Positions 6,021-7,394 of a DNA stretch of 7,394 bases are shown in pieces (the first letter of the stretch is position 1; each line of letters starts with the position of its first letter). The stretch lies in NCBI GenBank assembly GCA_024644125.1, contig JAHELQ010000254.1:1-7394 (forward strand), written 5' to 3'. The stretch is from Candidatus Aminicenantota bacterium (GTDB taxonomy: Bacteria; Acidobacteriota; Aminicenantia; UBA2199). The position numbers and the translations under genes were made by a program. The notes under the pieces were generated by a model, which saw only the letters and a program-made list of their open reading frames with translations, made no database searches and was not told where the DNA came from.

Positions 6021-7394
6021 ATGAATCAGATGCTATTCCGCAGCAAAGTGGCGCGCCGCACTTTTGGTCTATTCATTTTTTGCGCGTTGATCCCGTTTTT
6101 GACCCTGGCGGCATTTACCTATCTTTTTGTGAACCAACAATTGCAAAACCAGGCCTATAGCCAATTGAACCGCACCAGCAAAGCCAAGGGCCTCGAGATA
6201 TACGACCACCTTTTGGTATTGGAATCCCGTCTGAAGGCCATTTGCCGTTCGGTGAACGACGGCTCCTACCTCCCCCCGGACGGAAAGCCCGAATACGGAT
6301 TCGTCAACCGGGAAGAACATTTTCTCGGTTTGACGATGAACTCCAGGCCTTTTTCCGGCCCATGCGCCCAATGCTTGACACCGCTGGCCGGTAAGATCGG
6401 TCGCTTCCCGGATGTGACGATGCAAGAACAGTTCCTGCTGAAATCCGGACAAACCATCCTGAAGACCTTTCCCGGACAACCGTTCGCATTGGTTTATCTG
6501 TTACGCATGGTGAATTCCGCCCACAACGAAAGCCCCTTGATCGCTGCGGAGGCGGACCCGGTATTTCTCTGGGGCCTCGGCGCCCGCAATACCCTGCCGC
6601 CCGGGACGCACATGACGGTATACCAGGAAGGCGGCGACCTCCTGATCTCCTCCATCGACAATCTGTCGCCCGAATCGGTCCTCGATACAATCCGCAGGTA
6701 TAGTCTCGCATCCCCCGTTTCCCGTATCTTCCCAACGACATTTCTCGACCGGGATTACATCTCCAGCTTCTGGTCGCTGGCCAACGATTCCCGCTTCCAT
6801 AGCCGCGATTGGACGGTGATCACCAGCCAATCAACCGAGGCGGTAACCAAACCCATCGAGTACTTCGCCTCGTCGTTTCCCAAACTGGTGCTGTTGACTA
6901 TCTGGATTGTGGCGCTCCTGAGTATTGTGTTGATCAAAAAAAGTCTCGTTCCGATTGAAATATTACGGCAAACCACCCAAAAAATAGCGCAGCGCCAATT
7001 CGATGTCCAGGTGCAGTTGGACAGCAAGGACGAGTTCCAGGAATTGGGTCAGTCGTTGAGCGACATGAGCCAGAAACTGAAAGAGGGCCAGCAACTTCTC
7101 CTGCAAGCCGCCCGCATGAGCGTGTTCGGCCAGATGGCGGCGGGTATCGTTCATGAAATTGGCCAACCATTGTCATCGATCGTAGGCTTCGTCGAGGTGC
7201 TGAAAGGAACGTCATTATCGGAGCGGCAGCAAAAATCCATCGACATCATCGACGGCGAAGTGACGCGCTTGCGTCAGATGTTGAAAAAATTCAGTTCCAT
7301 GTCGCGGCCCACAGACCTGGAAATGAAGCAGGTATCGCTAAATGGAGTACTCGATCACACAGGGAAACTTCTGGAGCACCAATTTAAACGGAAG
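6021..7394 (+). CDS. Membrane sensor histidine kinase, C-terminus cut by window edge
   Basis: 458 residues lie in the window, open to the right edge. Residues 14-36 are membrane segment 1; 38-285 are an extracytoplasmic sensor region; 286-305 are membrane segment 2; 306-358 fit a HAMP linker (P311-I-E, DEFQELGQSLSDMS). The dimerisation and phosphoacceptor helix follows: AARMSVFGQMAAGIVHEIGQPLSSIVGF, with His378 as predicted phosphorylation site and the HExxxPL pattern of NtrB/AtoS-type HisKA kinases. The ATP-binding N and G boxes would lie beyond 7394. The sensor region contains a CxxC (Cys115, Cys118, in GPCAQC) and Cys75; I cannot recognise the domain. The start ATG 6021 is one base after the pseudopilin stop, with GGGAG ten bases upstream, so the two genes are probably co-transcribed and translationally coupled. 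Its response regulator may lie downstream, outside the window. Confidence 0.92.
   Translation, partial: MNQMLFRSKVARRTFGLFIFCALIPFLTLAAFTYLFVNQQLQNQAYSQLNRTSKAKGLEIYDHLLVLESRLKAICRSVNDGSYLPPDGKPEYGFVNREEHFLGLTMNSRPFSGPCAQCLTPLAGKIGRFPDVTMQEQFLLKSGQTILKTFPGQPFALVYLLRMVNSAHNESPLIAAEADPVFLWGLGARNTLPPGTHMTVYQEGGDLLISSIDNLSPESVLDTIRRYSLASPVSRIFPTTFLDRDYISSFWSLANDSRFHSRDWTVITSQSTEAVTKPIEYFASSFPKLVLLTIWIVALLSIVLIKKSLVPIEILRQTTQKIAQRQFDVQVQLDSKDEFQELGQSLSDMSQKLKEGQQLLLQAARMSVFGQMAAGIVHEIGQPLSSIVGFVEVLKGTSLSERQQKSIDIIDGEVTRLRQMLKKFSSMSRPTDLEMKQVSLNGVLDHTGKLLEHQFKRK

Noticed and set aside
6304..7215. Several minus-strand frames opposite the kinase
   Set aside because: Shadows of the histidine kinase frame, which has a full domain order.
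1..7394. A multi-gene defence or secretion island
   Set aside because: The PLD protein is exported and lacks helicase or Argonaute partners; the secretin and pseudopilin lack the ATPase, platform and other core genes here. The genes look independent apart from the pseudopilin-kinase pair.

Overview
The window is a bacterial chromosomal segment of roughly 50% GC. It holds five genes I am confident in, one doubtful reading frame, and about 1 kb of repeat-rich DNA. The organism is Gram-negative-type (diderm): there is an outer-membrane secretin, two lipoproteins with lipoboxes, and a pseudopilin. None of the genes is a phylogenetic marker, and the mixed features (a lipoprotein secretin with a TPR-like N-terminus, a GspG-like protein without a normal leader) suggest a poorly characterised lineage rather than a well-studied proteobacterium. 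I cannot place it further from sequence alone.

Layout. The first 5.3 kb is read on the minus strand. Positions 1-1474 carry the N-terminal 491 residues of a secretin that runs off the left edge. Positions 1596-2213 carry a 205-residue soluble protein of unknown function, with a good Shine-Dalgarno and a recognisable promoter. Positions 2326-3564 carry a lipoprotein with two phospholipase D HKD motifs that reads closely like animal PLD3/PLD4. Positions 3565-4587 hold no confident gene. Instead there are twelve 21-bp tandem repeats (3845-4096), a long imperfect inverted repeat (3653-3712), a dispersed CCTGTCCCCAG word and small hairpins; one weak 249-codon frame crosses the tandem repeats. Positions 4588-5307 carry a membrane metal-transporter-like protein with a histidine-rich loop.

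From 5555 onward genes run on the plus strand, divergent from the transporter. A GspG-like pseudopilin (5555-6019) is followed after one base by a membrane sensor histidine kinase (6021 to the right edge, kinase catalytic domain cut off).

How they may work together. The secretin and the pseudopilin are both parts of type II secretion or type IV pilus machines, but they lie 4 kb apart on opposite strands and each lacks its usual operon partners here. The pseudopilin and kinase almost certainly share a transcript. The PLD lipoprotein, the unknown 205-residue protein and the transporter look like independent single genes. I see no CRISPR array, tRNA, rRNA, integrase or intact transposase. The best candidates for something undescribed are the pseudopilin without a prepilin cleavage site coupled to a sensor kinase, the bacterial PLD3/4-like lipoprotein, and the heptapeptide-repeat locus.
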